Made by a program: the position numbers and the translations under genes
In this document: positions 12,910 through 24,658 of the stretch, in pieces
Layout: each line of letters starts with the position of its first letter
Position numbering within the stretch: the first letter of the stretch is position 1
The notes under the pieces: model-generated
What the model saw: only the letters and a program-made list of their open reading frames with translations
Databases searched by the model: none
Told to the model about the DNA's origin: nothing
NCBI GenBank assembly: GCA_026936325.1
Contig: JAPTHN010000145.1
Location: 310,001 to 374,000 of the forward strand
Reading direction: 5' to 3'
Length of the DNA stretch: 64,000 bases
Origin: Platynereis dumerilii
Lineage: Eukaryota; Annelida; Polychaeta; Phyllodocida; Nereididae

Positions 12910-13055
12910 GTGTTTAGCTGTCTATCTATCTGTCTATCTATCTCGAGGCCTTCCCTTCGTTCCCCCACTACATTCCTCCCTTCATTCATTTGTTCATTCC
13001 TTTGTTCATTCCTTCCTTCATTCCTTCTTTTCTTCATTCCTTCCTGCATTCTTTC
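12833..13055. repeat. (TATC)n microsatellite followed by T/C-rich TTCATTCC-type repeats
   Basis: About 25 tandem tatc/ctat units run from about 12833 to 12945, then degenerate ttcattcctt(c) repeats to about 13050. The 163-codon frame across this (ISIYLSIYLS...) is a microsatellite translation, not a gene. Confidence 0.95.
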
Positions 13056-13750
13056 TACCGAATTTGTAAACACTGGATCTAGCTGGCACCAGGATGCTTT
13101 CAGGACAAATTTAGTATAAACAAGTTGTTGATAACAGCTAACTTTTACAGTTAACATCAAACAGGACTGGTACAAGGTGTGTCATGTTTGTAACACATGT
13201 TGTTGTAACCTAGTTCCATGTGATAAATGGACATTCTTGAAGTAAAAAGTATATGCTGACCTGCTTTTTTCACTTCTAAGGGAATACTTGATATGTGAAC
13301 AGGAATTAAGGTATGTTTTTCTTTAGGCTTTCTTATCATTGTCAGCTAATAGTAAATAACATGTCACATGAAATATTGTCCATCAGATTTTTGATATGAT
13401 TAGCCATAGTCTGGTGCCCTGCTATGTGAATGCATACAGGCCAGAAGACCAGGCTAATGCAGCCATAGCCATGCTGGGAGAGCAGTGTGTGTAGAACTGT
13501 GGAAGAAATACTCCTAGGGAAATACTTTCAAAATGTCACAATAAAGCCACTAAATGTTAGTTTAAAGATCCGGGGACAAACTTTATGACAGTAACGTAAC
13601 ATACAGTGAAGAAGGGCTGTGAAAGTAGTGGCTGGTGCCCAGTAGCTGTTACATAAAATTAGGCCTAAATGTTAACATTTCAGTGTGTGCAAAAAATCTT
13701 ACTTACGAAACGGAGGCACTGCCCTGCCACCTAGTGGACAGGCAGCGCAA
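13056..13750. other. No gene seen
   Basis: No supported feature. Confidence 0.3.
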
Positions 13751-13751
13751 T

Positions 13752-14164
13752 TAGAACAAGTGAGCGGAAAAGCTCTTGGCTGACTTCAGACTAGAAGCAA
13801 ATCAGCATTTGTGCCACCCTGTGTTATTGTTTAAAACCAACTCAGCATGAAAGGGAATGGCACAAGAAAAATACACAACTGACTCCACAATGGCAATACA
13901 GAAAGGAGCAACTGAACGGAAAGCTCTTGACTTACTTCAAACCAGAAGCAAATCAACGTTTGTACCCTGTGTTTTTGTTTAAAACCAACTCGGCACAAGA
14001 AAAAAAAACGACTCACTGCTTGTCAGACCACTGACACAGGCACACCCTAATGCTGATTGGAACAAGTGAGTGGAAAAGCTCTTGACTAACTTCAAAGGTT
14101 TGGGATTTATTTTGAATTGGCGCTATACAAAATCATACTTCATTATCTTATTATTTTTATTTAA
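13752..14164. repeat. ~150-bp tandem repeat (2.3 units) ending in an L2/SINE-like 3' tail
   Basis: The phrase ggaaaagctcttg(g/a)ct.acttca...agaagcaaatca occurs at about 13765, 13917 and (partly) 14070, a period near 152 bases. After the last partial unit comes gaattggcgctatacaaaat and a T/A-rich end, which resembles the common 3' tail of L2-type LINEs and their SINEs in fish and invertebrates. I could not define a 5' end. Confidence 0.5.
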
Positions 14165-14281
14165 TATTTTATTCAACTTTCAATGCTCTTCTGTCATTGG
14201 ATGATTATTTGGGTGTGCCTGCTGAAGGGTGATCAAAATGTGAAAGTTACTTGTTTTGACGTAAATATAAAATGTTGGGAT

Positions 14282-14544
14282 CAAGGGTGCCGGAACAGGG
14301 GGGCAGGGGGGGCAATTGCCCCTCCTGCCCTTGGCCAGGAGGGGCAGGGGGGGGGTCAAGGTTGCTCTTTTCATCTCAAAGAAAAAACATTATTATTCCT
14401 TAATTTATAGTGAATTTAGGCAAAAATGTATAAGTATATATTCAAAATTTTTATTGCCGCTACTTTAAAATTTTGTCACGCGAATTAGATTTGCCCTTTC
14501 TCGCCGACCACCCCTGCCGCCCTCGTTTCCTTCCGGCACCCTTG
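14282..14544. mobile_element. hAT-type MITE, 263 bp, 8-bp target duplication
   Basis: The ends are caagggtgccggaa and ttccggcacccttg, perfect inverted repeats of 14 bases. They are followed inward by G-rich and C-rich tracts and the ggcaattgcccc palindrome often seen in hAT elements. The 8-bp direct repeat gttgggat flanks it (14274-14281 and 14545-14552), the hAT hallmark. No transposase. Confidence 0.9.
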
Positions 14545-15031
14545 GTTGGGATTACTGTGTCTTACCTCCCCTTACAAATATATTCTCCTTGCTATACCAA
14601 TTGTTTGTTGTCAAGATAAGTTAAAGGAATCATTGAGGGATATACTAAAATCTGTCAACTAATAAAGCGGGACAAGTAGGGCAAGTTGACCAAACTTCAG
14701 CCTCTCACCCAACTTCAGCCCCCCTACAGAAAACTACTTGTAATTAGATTTTGATGAGGCCAAGGTGCCAGTATTTGGGTTTAAAGTTATTGTCAATGTG
14801 TTTAGAATAAATTATCAAAAAGTTATGACCATCATATCAATGAAACAGGAATTTTACATGTTTTTTTGGTGGACCGCATTTTGCTTGTTTTGCGACGAGA
14901 ATACAACGCGAAACGAAAAAAAGTTTGATAAAACGTTAAATCTGTCAGTTGGCTGTACCAATTCACCAAAGCAGGAGCAGCCCAAAAAAAGTTTCATTAC
15001 AAGGTAAAATTAGTAATCTTCCGTAAATTAA

Positions 15032-15224
15032 GGTGGCTCGATACTCGTGAACTTTCTAAGATAGGATTTCTCAAAAATAGTTTAGAATGACCCAAAATAT
15101 AGTTTATAGCAAGGATATGTAAAAAAAAGTGGTCGCAACCAGCCTTTGTTTCAAAATATTTGAGGTTATGTACAAGAAAGTCGGTCCACGTACATCTGAA
15201 AAACTCAGTTTTTTTCTTATTTTT

Positions 15225-15272
<48 letters not shown>

Positions 15273-16370
15273 TGACGGCAAATATCATATTTGATATAAT
15301 TGTCATAAAAAATACAAAATCACATAATATTATTATATTCACAGGTTCCAGCCACAGGAGTTAACGAACACAAGAATACATAAAGCAATTAAGAACATTA
15401 ATTGTAATTATAATCTACATACATTGATTTTATATAAAAATAAACCCCAAACCTATAATAAACAATATCGCATCAACATAAATACACATATCAAAATGGA
15501 TATTTACAAACACAGATTTACAACTACACTTATGCGAAAGAGACATATTAAAATAATGAAACATTTGGTTTAAAAGACACAATAGCTGTGGTATCACCAT
15601 GTGTATATTATCAAATTATCATATTCCTGTTCTAGTAATATAGGCCTATCAATAAACACACATTTGTGCAGTTAAAATAGAAAATAATAAGAAAACAGTG
15701 GCTGCAGTCAATATATACAGGCATGAGATATTCACAAAATTTTAAGATATATATATATATATGTATGTGAAGTTTGCCCTGCCATTCAGTGGTCATGCAT
15801 GCCATATTATGCATTGAAGCATTAAATTAAAGAAGATACTTTCATGGAAAAGCTGATAACAATTTCAAAGAGATATATTTAGTTTAAATGGCTTTCCAAG
15901 GGGCTCGTAGATAAATATTGATTTTGACAATTTAAACTTTTTTCATAAACCATGGCGCAAAAAAAAATTGGCTAGATAGGATTTCTCATTTCTTTGTCAT
16001 TTATTTCCAAATATTATGAGGAACAATAAAAAGCATAAAAAAAGGTATCCTACCGCGATGGATTTTGATATAAAAATTTATTTGTATCTCAAAGTCATTT
16101 TTGAGAAATTAGACCTGCTTGCCGAAAATTGCCTGTAAAAATATTCTATTTAGACTATAAAGCTGAAACTCTCTTCGATTGCAGGCCTCTTCACAGCGCA
16201 TCTAATGCTTTTAACCAGAAGTCTCTAACCCTAATAGAAGTGGCGCAAATAGCAAATTAAGCGGCCGTTGCTGGGAATTATAAAAGTCCAAAAAAGCAGC
16301 TCACAGAGCATTGCAGGCAGCTGTTGCTATAGTGATGCCGCCATTGCTGGATCATGAGTAGCGAGCCACC
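15032..16370. mobile_element. TTAA-target DNA transposon nested in the 14679-17066 element
   Basis: The ends ggtggctcg(a)tactc(g)tga and the complementary tcatgagtagcgagccacc are bounded by TTAA on both sides (15028-15031 and 16371-16374). TTAA duplication is typical of piggyBac and Kolobok elements; the terminal bases do not settle which. I see no transposase. A minus-strand poly(A) retroposon sits inside it, so part of its 1.34 kb is secondary. Confidence 0.8.
15230..15880 (-). mobile_element. Minus-strand poly(A) retroposon with 41-base A tail
   Basis: An unbroken run of 41 T at 15230-15270 is followed by attgacggcaaatatcat. Read on the minus strand this is ...tgccgtcaataaaa..., an AATAAA-type signal next to a poly(A) tail. 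The body beyond (to perhaps 15880) is AT-rich with no long frame. The tail and strand are clear; the 5' end and family are guesses. The long uninterrupted homopolymer suggests a recent insertion. Confidence 0.55.
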
Positions 16371-17068
16371 TTAAGGTCTTTTTCAATATTTTCTACTTGA
16401 TCATTCAATGAATTAGGTGATTTATAAGGCATGTTAAATGTTAATCTTACCTAACTTCAGCCCCCATATGACCTAACTTCAGCCCCCAGGTTTCCTAAAC
16501 TCCAGCCAATACATCTCACATGAGAAGTTTGTTTATTCATCCCTGAATATCTATCTATCTAAAAATTTAATTTTTAAAGCATTTTTACATCTGGCATACT
16601 GGAATAGACCTGTTGCCTGAACTGGAGTTTAAAATAAATTTTTATCCTCTTTCCGTGAAAACAATGACTTCTTTCCAAGCTTTTTTAAATACATTTTTGG
16701 AGCATTGATTTTTTTCAGACTGTCATGTTTTATATACAGGTAAGTAATTAAGGTCAAATTTAATCATTCTGCTGTTTTTTTGACAGAATAGGATCAGCTG
16801 GTTGGAGTTAGGTGCGGGGCTGAAGTTATGTACACCCGTAGGCTGAAGTTAGGTACAACACGGCTCTAGTTAGGTACATTTCCCACTATTGTCTTCTGAA
16901 CACAATTGCACTGCCTTATAAAGCATGTGGTTGTTTTTTCACAATATAGTCGTAAAGAGGAGTGAAGGCTGGGGTTAGGTCCACAGCTACAGGTTATTCC
17001 CATGAATAGCCAGCCAATGACAAGCGATCAAAAACCAAAGTAGGCTGAAGTTAGGTCAACTTGCCCTA

Positions 17069-19110
17069 GGCCCGAACTGCATTTTTGTGGCACCCCATAG
17101 CCATTTGTCATCATATGTAAACAAAACATTTCTCTAGAGAAATAAGGAGGACAAGCTAGGTTTTATAATTCTTTATCTCAGAGAACACTAAAGAAGACTC
17201 AGATCTGACAACAATAAACACAAATCCTATCAAACATGATATATTACGGCTTAGAAAATATAGATGTTGATCACTTTTCTGTGCAATTGAAATTCTTAGC
17301 CTTACAGCAAAAGTTAAAATACAACAAATATTCTTTTTGATAGGTGTGTGTATAAATTAGTGACAGCTGTGGAAGAGAGATTGTACATTCATGTAAATCA
17401 GAATACATATTTTCAGCAGTAAAGCTCCATCTAAATAGCATTATGTGCTCAGTCGCTTTCAAGGCATGATATGGCTTTCTGCTTTTAGGGAAGACACCCT
17501 CCCGTTTAAAGTTGATGCTTTTAACATTGATCCAAGTCAAACAGCCAGCAAAAATCAATCAGTAAAATCAATGCGTCGACAGTAAATGCATTTCCGTAAA
17601 TTGCCACCCATTATGATTTGCACATGATGTAAAAGATCTCGGATAAAAATTGGCCAAGGCCCAATGCTATTTCAATGGGCAAAACTTTCAAGACTTCGCT
17701 AGACATTTGGTACCCATGTCTAAATCTTTTAAAACCAAATGCAACTGCTTGTAGTTTACATCATGCACAACCTATGGCATAAAGAAAACTATGATGGACC
17801 ATTTGAAGAAATGAGGTTATTCTTCATGGACTTCATGATAGTTGTCTTCCCTTGCCCTGCCACTGGTTGTTCTGCAACACATAGAGCAACAGTGACAAGA
17901 CTTAGTGACTCTGAGGTCATTATTATATAAGAGTCCACACAAATGAACATTAGATAGCAAACATGACTGCAGTGTATAAAGCCATAATAGTGAAACAGTG
18001 AGAAGTGACTTTTGAGGTCATCCGACTGGAAGATTCTGTACAAATGACCCTAACATGACCCCTGGGAAACTGGAGAGTATCAAAGGTCATTGACCCTTGC
18101 AAATATGATATTCTGGATATAAGGGTCACTCTGATCTCGTGCTCACACAATTCTGCTACATAGCAGGAGCAAAGAGTAATTTCTAAATGCATCAGATCAG
18201 CCAGGCACTCTCCATAACTCGCCAGTGACTATCCAAGTTATGTATGCATTGCCTTACAAACGTAAAAACAAGACATATTGGATTAACATAATGCATTAAA
18301 CAACAAAAATCATGAATATATGTCAAATGGATCCAATTAGTTGAGCTAAGACTCACACATTTAATTTTGGATGTATTCCTGAACTTGCAACTATTGTCGG
18401 TGCCATGCTAATTACGTTTTCATAAGATAATTAGTTTAGATATTGGGATATTTTCATATGTGTAGTCATGGCTTTGAAAATGTAAATGGCATTGCTATTT
18501 ACATGTTAACAGTTATTCTGTATGCATGTACTACATAAATGGATATTTACATTCATGTCAGTTCAGGGTTTCCTTACAAATTCGAATCAGTCTGAGACCA
18601 GACTGCTTCAAGACAGTGTACACACTGACATTGAAATTTTCATGCGTCAGGCTTTTTACTGTCATATTAAGTCCTCATGGAAAATTGTGCACTAATTTTC
18701 CTCAGTGATATGTCGGTCTACTTGCTTTCCCAAATCAGACTCTCCCTCAACCGAAGGTGAGTCTTTATATGCAGAGGGACAGGTGCAGTCTGCATTTGAA
18801 TAACAAATCTGCACAACAACTTAGGAATATGCCATTTTGCTGAATATAAAACTCTATTAAATATGTATTAATGTTGTATCAAATAAAGTAGTTTCTGCTT
18901 TCGCAAGTTGGTTTCCATTTGAAATTGCCAAAATGGCTTCCATTTCCAACTTGTCCTGTCTTTATGCATGTGAAAGGCCACACTTCATTAGTCTCTGCAC
19001 GACAAGGTGTTGATCTAACCTGGAGTGTTATAAGCTTGCTGTACAACTCTACTGTGAGTGAGTGTATCTTTTCATCACAGCATCCATAAAGTCACGCGTA
19101 GTACAGAACT
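17069..19110. other. No gene seen
   Basis: Several 60-95-codon open frames on both strands show no recognisable domain and no codon pattern that persuades me. A short inverted pair (caagttgg/ccaacttg) lies at about 18904-18953. Confidence 0.3.
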
Positions 19111-19117
19111 CTATCAT

Positions 19118-19771
19118 CTCTCTCTCTCTCGTGTGCATTCCCGGATTTCCGGTTAGCTCACCCAGATTTCACTAGGGAGCAGCACTTTTCATGATTTCCT
19201 TTAATTTCACCAGTTTTCCTGCTGTAATTCTTAGTCTTGTGATATCCTCTGTGAATATGTCCATGTTGGTTATTTTCCCATCTATATTGCGGACTATTTC
19301 TTCACATTCTTCTAGTATGTGTTTTTGTGTCTCTTCCATTAGTCCACACATTCTGCATTTCATGTTCGTATACTTATTTTTGTAGTTAGCTTTCGCATCA
19401 AGCATTCTTGTTCGAGCTGCAAATATTACACTCACTTCTCTTCTGCTCAACTTGTCCATGTACGGTGCTCTTTTTCCTGCTTTTATTTCTTTTTTGTTGT
19501 CTAAGTAGAAGGTTGTCTTTGACTTCTCACTTGCACTATTTCTGATATTCTCTAGCAGCATTTTTCCTGCTGCTTCCTTGATCCCTTTTTTTCTTCCTTC
19601 CTCAGTCACTGAGGGGTTCCAGGCCTGTCCCATCAGGTGGTCTTTCTCTGATTCAGCCTTTTGCCCCCATATTTCACTTTCCATTATTTCCTTGAGGATG
19701 CTGTTCTTTCCTTTTTTTGCTTTTTCCATGTATGCTACTTTTAGTCCAGGAGCCAAGGGCCTCCAGCACAA
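19118..19771 (-). pseudogene. 5'-truncated LINE: C-terminal end of ORF2 (zinc-finger tail)
   Basis: On the minus strand a 199-codon open frame (19172-19771) ends with CRMCGLMEETQKHILEEC, a C-X2-C-X8-H-X4-C motif. It is preceded by a basic stretch with SRREVSVIFAARTRML. This arrangement, a small Cys/His finger at the very end of ORF2 downstream of the reverse transcriptase, is known in several non-LTR retrotransposon clades; I cannot assign the clade. Only the last part of ORF2 is present, the usual result of 5' truncation. The fragment is still open, so it is not very old. A short (TC)n run at about 19118-19133 lies in its 3' UTR. Confidence 0.75.
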
Positions 19772-19773
19772 GT

Positions 19774-21660
19774 TTTGATTACAAAAAATATATACAGGCT
19801 GAATTTGGTCTTATTTGATAGAGGAGACCCAGACGCTTCCAATTCTGGAGAAATTTTACCACCTTCAACGTCAAGTTTTTTTGCTACTTTCGTTTCCGTG
19901 GCAACCATCTCACAAAAATCCAGGTACCAAAGCTACCAGCAATTTCCTCTGTAAAATTTTTCCTTTTTTAAGGAATCATTTCATTTTTTCAGGATATTGT
20001 CATAACCAATAAGCCTTTCAAAAAAAGTCATAATCAAGATCAATACTTTATTTTCTTGAAGCTATGGAAACAAAACAAGCAAAAAATGCATTTTTTTATA
20101 GAAATGACTTTAAGAAGTTTCTTATGCCTACAAATCTAAGGTATGACAACACACACTTGGACAGTCTTGTGAAAGAGCAACTTTATACCTATCAATTTCA
20201 ATATAGTTTTCAGAAATATATGTGGATGTTTAACAGGAGGACTAACAGATTTTTTATTTTTTTTTTTATCGTAAAATAACACAGAAAATCGGAAAAAACA
20301 ACAGATTGAAATTGAACAAGGTTTTTTTAGATATATCTCAAATGTTTGTATATTCTTACAATATTACAGTTGTCACTGGGGTTATAGTGATTTATAAAGT
20401 TGATGGCGCTATGGAAATAAACAATGTATTCTCACCTTAGCAACCAGACTTACCGAGTCAATATTCTGTACATTTTTTCAACAATATACAATTTTCGGTT
20501 ATCTATTCACCCAATAAAAGCTTATGGTAGGTTGGCAAATATAATTGAGAGTACAATAATTATGATAAAGAGACTGTTGCCATGGCAACAGAGCAAACAA
20601 ATTACATTAAAAAAAATAGTTGGATCGATGGGAGGCAAAGTGGACCAACCCTGAGATTCAATATTTCGGGAAATTGCAAAAACAGTTTTGACAATAATTG
20701 TAATGCTTATGGTTTTGAAACTATTTCAGTTACATGTTTTACAATCATAACAACCTCACTGGGGCTTTTGAAATTACCTATTTTAAAGAACAGATTGACA
20801 ATTTAATTTTTTTCACTTGGAAAATGGCGATTATAATGAAAACATCCATCGCAAGGCAAAGTGAACCAACCTATATTTTGCTTGAAACAGCTGATGATTT
20901 TGGGTCAAATTGGCCAAATAAATAAATTATTGCACTTAGTTAAGATCCTTCATGACCATCACAACTTCAGGGTGGGAATCAATATATTAGCCTCACTCTG
21001 GAGAGCGTATTCCTCAGAGAAACTTCAAAATATGGGTTGGTTCACTTTGCCGCAAAATGATGTTGCTTGGGTTGGTTCGCTTTACGGTAATACTGAATTC
21101 TCAACACAATAAAAGGCAATGCCGGTCAGTCAGAGGGTTGAAAATGACCTAATACCAAACAGGGAGGGTACTTAAAGTCTTTGATTGAAAATTAATTAAT
21201 CAGCCTCATTCTGGGGAGTGGAATTGCTGCAATAATGATCAAAACTTGGGTTGGTTCACTTTGCCTTGAGATGTGTGGGTTGGTTCACTTTACTTAGCGA
21301 CTAAACTGAGTTTTGGCCACTTTAGGTTGGTTCAACCCCCTATAAAAATAACATTGCCATTAGAAATTAAGGTAGGTTACCTAACCATCAGATAGAGGAC
21401 ACCATTTTATGCCCAAAACCATGAAAACATGGAAATGCCCAAATTCAGGGTTGGTTCACTTTCCTCCCGAGGACCGAGTTGGCAAAGTATCAACACTTGA
21501 ACCCAAGTACCTGCGACTGGACAGAAGAACATGAAATCTTTAAGTGATTTTCCTGCACACATGACATCATACAATACAACAATTAAAAACATTGTTTCTA
21601 CAGGGGTTAATTTGTACAAGTTGTTGCCATGGTAATGAGAGGAACATGATAAAACTTGAA
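19774..21660. repeat. Anonymous ~1-kb repeat, forward copy (interrupted)
   Basis: From tttgattacaaaaaatat (19774) to about 20617, and again from 21483 to about 21660, the sequence matches 34620-35610 in inverted orientation at high identity over long stretches. One shared phrase is tctcctctatcaaataagacc / its complement. No coding potential is evident. The gap between the two parts is exactly the insertion at 20624-21476. Homology may reach a little into the LINE fragment: cttggctcctggact occurs beside both copies. Confidence 0.8.
20624..21476. mobile_element. DNA transposon with ~8 copies of a 'ggttggttcactttgcc' motif
   Basis: This 853-bp block is absent from the inverted sister repeat at 34620-35610, and the direct repeat agttgg (20618-20623, 21477-21482) flanks it. 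Its ends are inverted: gggaggcaaagtggaccaac near 20630 and gttggttcactttcctccc near 21450. The same motif recurs inside at about 20852, 21035, 21070, 21247, 21277 and 21324, left copies reversed relative to right ones. No transposase. A fragment of the same family is at 10431. Confidence 0.8.
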
Positions 21661-22160
21661 GGTGGCATTTGTGTGCATTAAATCAATCTTAAGAGTTGCA
21701 AACAGGTGTCATATTCATTGATGCTTAAAATAAATAAGAAACATATTGTTACTTCTGAGCCAGACAATATATAACCGTTGTAACAAATTCGAAGAGGGTG
21801 AAGTTTAAATGTTAACAACATTAACTCCTATTTCTGTCCTATTTGTATTGCACAACATGGTTTTATGGGACCATCGGCTTGTACAATGTTGCCTGTTTCT
21901 TTTTTGATTATAAGCAACGGTCAATATCTGTGACCTTTTCACACTTGATGACCTACTTGCATATGGGTCATTTGTCGATCTATATCAGTAGGACTCACAA
22001 TTCCAAACATTTTGAGTGTTAATTCGTTGGAATTGGTCTATCGGTTCAGGAGGTACAGTGGTTTAAGTTTCCCCCACCCGTACTTTGTGTGTGTAAATTC
22101 AACACAGCCTTCTGTATCTAACGGGAAAATAACTAGCACTAAGCTACCACCAAACTTGTT
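21661..22160. other. No gene seen
   Basis: No supported feature. Confidence 0.3.
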
Positions 22161-22164
22161 TTTT

Positions 22165-23060
22165 ACCTTCAGCGAACGAAGTTCGAAGAAGGTATTGTTA
22201 TCACTTTGGTAAAATGTTGTCCGTCCGCCGGGCGGGCGTCCGGGCGGTCGGGCGTCTGGGCGGCGGGCGGATAGATAGTTTCCGGGCCAGAACTCGGGCC
22301 CTATTGCATGTACATCGATGAAATTTGGTACACATATAGCCCATATGGTCTGGTTGTGCCTTTTGATGGTCTGATTGATGGATAATCCATACTTTTTGAA
22401 ATATTAAACAAAAAGATAAAAAATTATTTTTTTCGTTTCCGGATCAAGACTCGGTCACTATCGCATGTACATGGATGAAATTTGGAACACATACAGCCTA
22501 TGTGGTTCAATTGTGCCTTTTGATGGTCTGATTGATGGGTATTCTATAGTTTTTGAAATATTGAGAAAAAATAATAAAAACAATTTTTTTTCATTTCTGG
22601 CCCAAAACCTGCCCAGTATTGCATGTACATGGATGGCATTTCATACACATATCACCTATATGATGCTGTTGTGCCTTTTGATGGTGTGATTCATGGTCAT
22701 TCTATACTTTTTGAAATATTGACAAAATATATTGCAAATTATAATTTTTGGTTTCTGGTCCAAAACTTAGCCTCTCTTGGAAAAAAAAAAAAAAAAATTC
22801 ATCCACATATTGCCTATAAAGATCTTTCACTCGTCTCATTGATAGGTAGTTTTAAATATTTAGAAAAAATTTTAAAAATATAAATTAATATACTTCTTGG
22901 TTTTCGACCCACAGCTCATAACCTATTCCCTGTACATATATGAAACTGCAACATAATATGTGTAAATTTGTCTAGTTCAGCCTTTCCATGGTTTTACATA
23001 CCCTGGCAGGCAGGCGGGCAGATGGTAGGTCAGCGGGTATATGGATAATTTCAGGCCAAG
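22165..23060 (-). mobile_element. Helentron-like minisatellite element (~155-bp units)
   Basis: A compound hairpin, accttc-ag-cgaac-gaa-gttcg-aa-gaaggt, lies at 22165-22193. It is followed by a G/C tract of gtccgtccg/ggcgggcgg type (about 22208-22272). Then come about five units of ~155 bp marked by gcatgtacatggatgaaatt (22304, 22462, 22618, then two decayed copies near 22790 and 22925). Core minisatellite plus a (CCGT)-like tract plus a terminal hairpin is the layout known for non-autonomous Helentrons of the pearl/CvE type in molluscs; placing this element there is an inference from layout. A (CAGG)-like patch at 23005-23035 follows. Confidence 0.55.
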
Positions 23061-23333
23061 ATTTGGCCACGATTGCATTATACCAATTTTGTCAACATCG
23101 CTTTTATGACTTTACAGATGTCTTTCGCTGAAGGTTTGCTGCTGCGCAGCCTATGTTTAGTATATGGGTACTTTGTTCCAAAAACGCTGAGAAATTTTGC
23201 CAAACCCAGGTGGTACCAATCCCAGAAAATATGGGATGTAGCTCATGTGTGCTCCATTGCCATCGGAGATTGACATTAAGATCAATTGGAAGCTTATAAG
23301 TGTGACTCCCATGTATCTCTTCGAGGGTTATTG
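23061..23333. other. Left flank of the DIRS/Ngaro-like element, nothing recognised
   Basis: No supported feature. Confidence 0.3.
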
Positions 23334-23622
23334 CGAGCTTAGCACCCGCTAAGGTTCGTTGAACTGTGGACACGCGCTGGGGTTTGCTGCTGCTCGGCCT
23401 ACCTTTATCGGCCACGTGTATATTTCATGTCTTATTGACCTTCACTCTTCTGGCTCCTTCTTTCACAGTTTTCATTCCTTCTCACCTTCTCGTCCCATTG
23501 TATGTTCACCTTCCTGGCTCTATTCTTAGACTTTGTTTCCTTCACCTCTCTGCTGTCACAAACTTCGTATGCACTATATATCTAGCCCTAGGGCCCTTCC
23601 TTCTTGTCGCGTCTTTTTCTTT
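23334..23622 (+). repeat. A1 terminal repeat of the DIRS/Ngaro-like element
   Basis: 289 bp, starting cgagcttagcacccgctaag, identical by eye to A2 at 31831-32119. In this order A1 pairs with A2 to allow formation of a circular intermediate. The 152-codon frame across it is present in both copies only because the DNA is the same. Confidence 0.95.
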
Positions 23623-24658
23623 GCACTGCACACATGCACGAGAGGCCAGGCAGCCCAGCACTCATCTGAAGACATTTCATCCTGTACATATTCATCATCC
23701 AACGTACGTTTCTTCTGAGAGCCTCTCCTTCTCTTCGGACGCGACGACATCAATGCAGCCAGGCAAGGTTTCTAGACACCTTTACGTTAGCCCCTGCGTT
23801 GATAGGCTAGTCATCGGCCTTTGAAGTTGGTCGTTGGCGGACGCCGAGAGTCCCCCCCGAGTCTCCGGGGCCCTCTCCTTCTGTATGCTGCCAAGTGTGG
23901 GATCTGATCCAGCCGAGGGAACGTCTCTTCGATGTTTGTGATGCTCCGTCGATGTCTGTGACCGCATGCCTCCTGGAGTCCTGAACTTCGAATCTCCACT
24001 CTTCAGACAGACGACAAATTAGGTGAGCTCGTTTCCTTCTACCTGAGTCGATTTACTGTGGTTCATTACCAGCCTAGGTGCGTTCCGTTACGTATCCCGG
24101 GTCGACCACTCGTCTCCCCAGCTCACCTAATTGTCTGTCAATTTTGATTTAACCTCTATGGGCATCGTCCCGCTGATTGAACCTGTATACCCACTGTGTC
24201 ATCCTGATTCCAGAAACATCATCCACCGAAGAACGCAATTCGCCATCAACCCTGGGCTCAGAGATCACGCCGTCTAGAACCATCGACGTCAGCCTAACAT
24301 CGTTACATCGTATCAGAAGACCACCAGTCCAGCTGTTGTCATCGTCTGACGTCCCTCGCATCCAACTCTACAAATCGCCGGGTGAGCTCGTTTCTGACCA
24401 AATTAGCATTAAGATTCTGACTAAACTTACATTGTAAGCTTCTACTTAAGATCTACCACCTTTTTCTGCACACGTTGCGATTGAGACCTCTTAAGTTTTA
24501 AGTCAGTTTCTGTGACTAGCATACAATTAACTGTTCATCTAACAATGTTACCAGCCCACCGCCCTTACGAGGTGGTCATCTAGCAAGCTAAGTGGTTCGA
24601 TTCTCACCTGCACCTTTCCATTGGCCCAGGCCACATATTCGAATTTGATACTCACACT

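Larger units (their letters stand above)
14679..17066. mobile_element. DNA transposon with ~10 copies of a 'ctgaagttaggt' motif, carrying nested insertions
   Basis: Terminal inverted repeats gggcaagttgacc(a/t)aacttcagcc pair the left end with ggctgaagttaggtcaacttgccc on the right. TA lies just outside each end (14677-14678, 17067-17068). The core motif ctaacttcagcccc, or its complement, recurs near both ends: two near 14695-14725, three at 16450-16505 and about five at 16800-17060. Left-half copies point one way and right-half copies mostly the other, as expected for subterminal transposase-binding sites. No transposase frame is visible. Another element (15032-16370) is inserted in its middle. 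Confidence 0.7.

Noticed and set aside
12628-13119. 163-codon frame with SIYLSIYLS repeats
   Set aside because: Translation of the TATC microsatellite.
14997-15281. 94-codon lysine-rich frame on the minus strand
   Set aside because: It is the translated 41-base T run of the retroposon tail.
23366-23824. 152-codon hydrophobic frame, also seen at 31863-32234
   Set aside because: It lies in the A repeat of the DIRS-type element; it recurs because the DNA repeat is identical, and it leaves the repeat in different contexts.
24545-24615. tRNA-like B box (ggttcgattctcacc) in the DIRS-type leader
   Set aside because: No matching A box at the right spacing and no cloverleaf; chance is a sufficient explanation.
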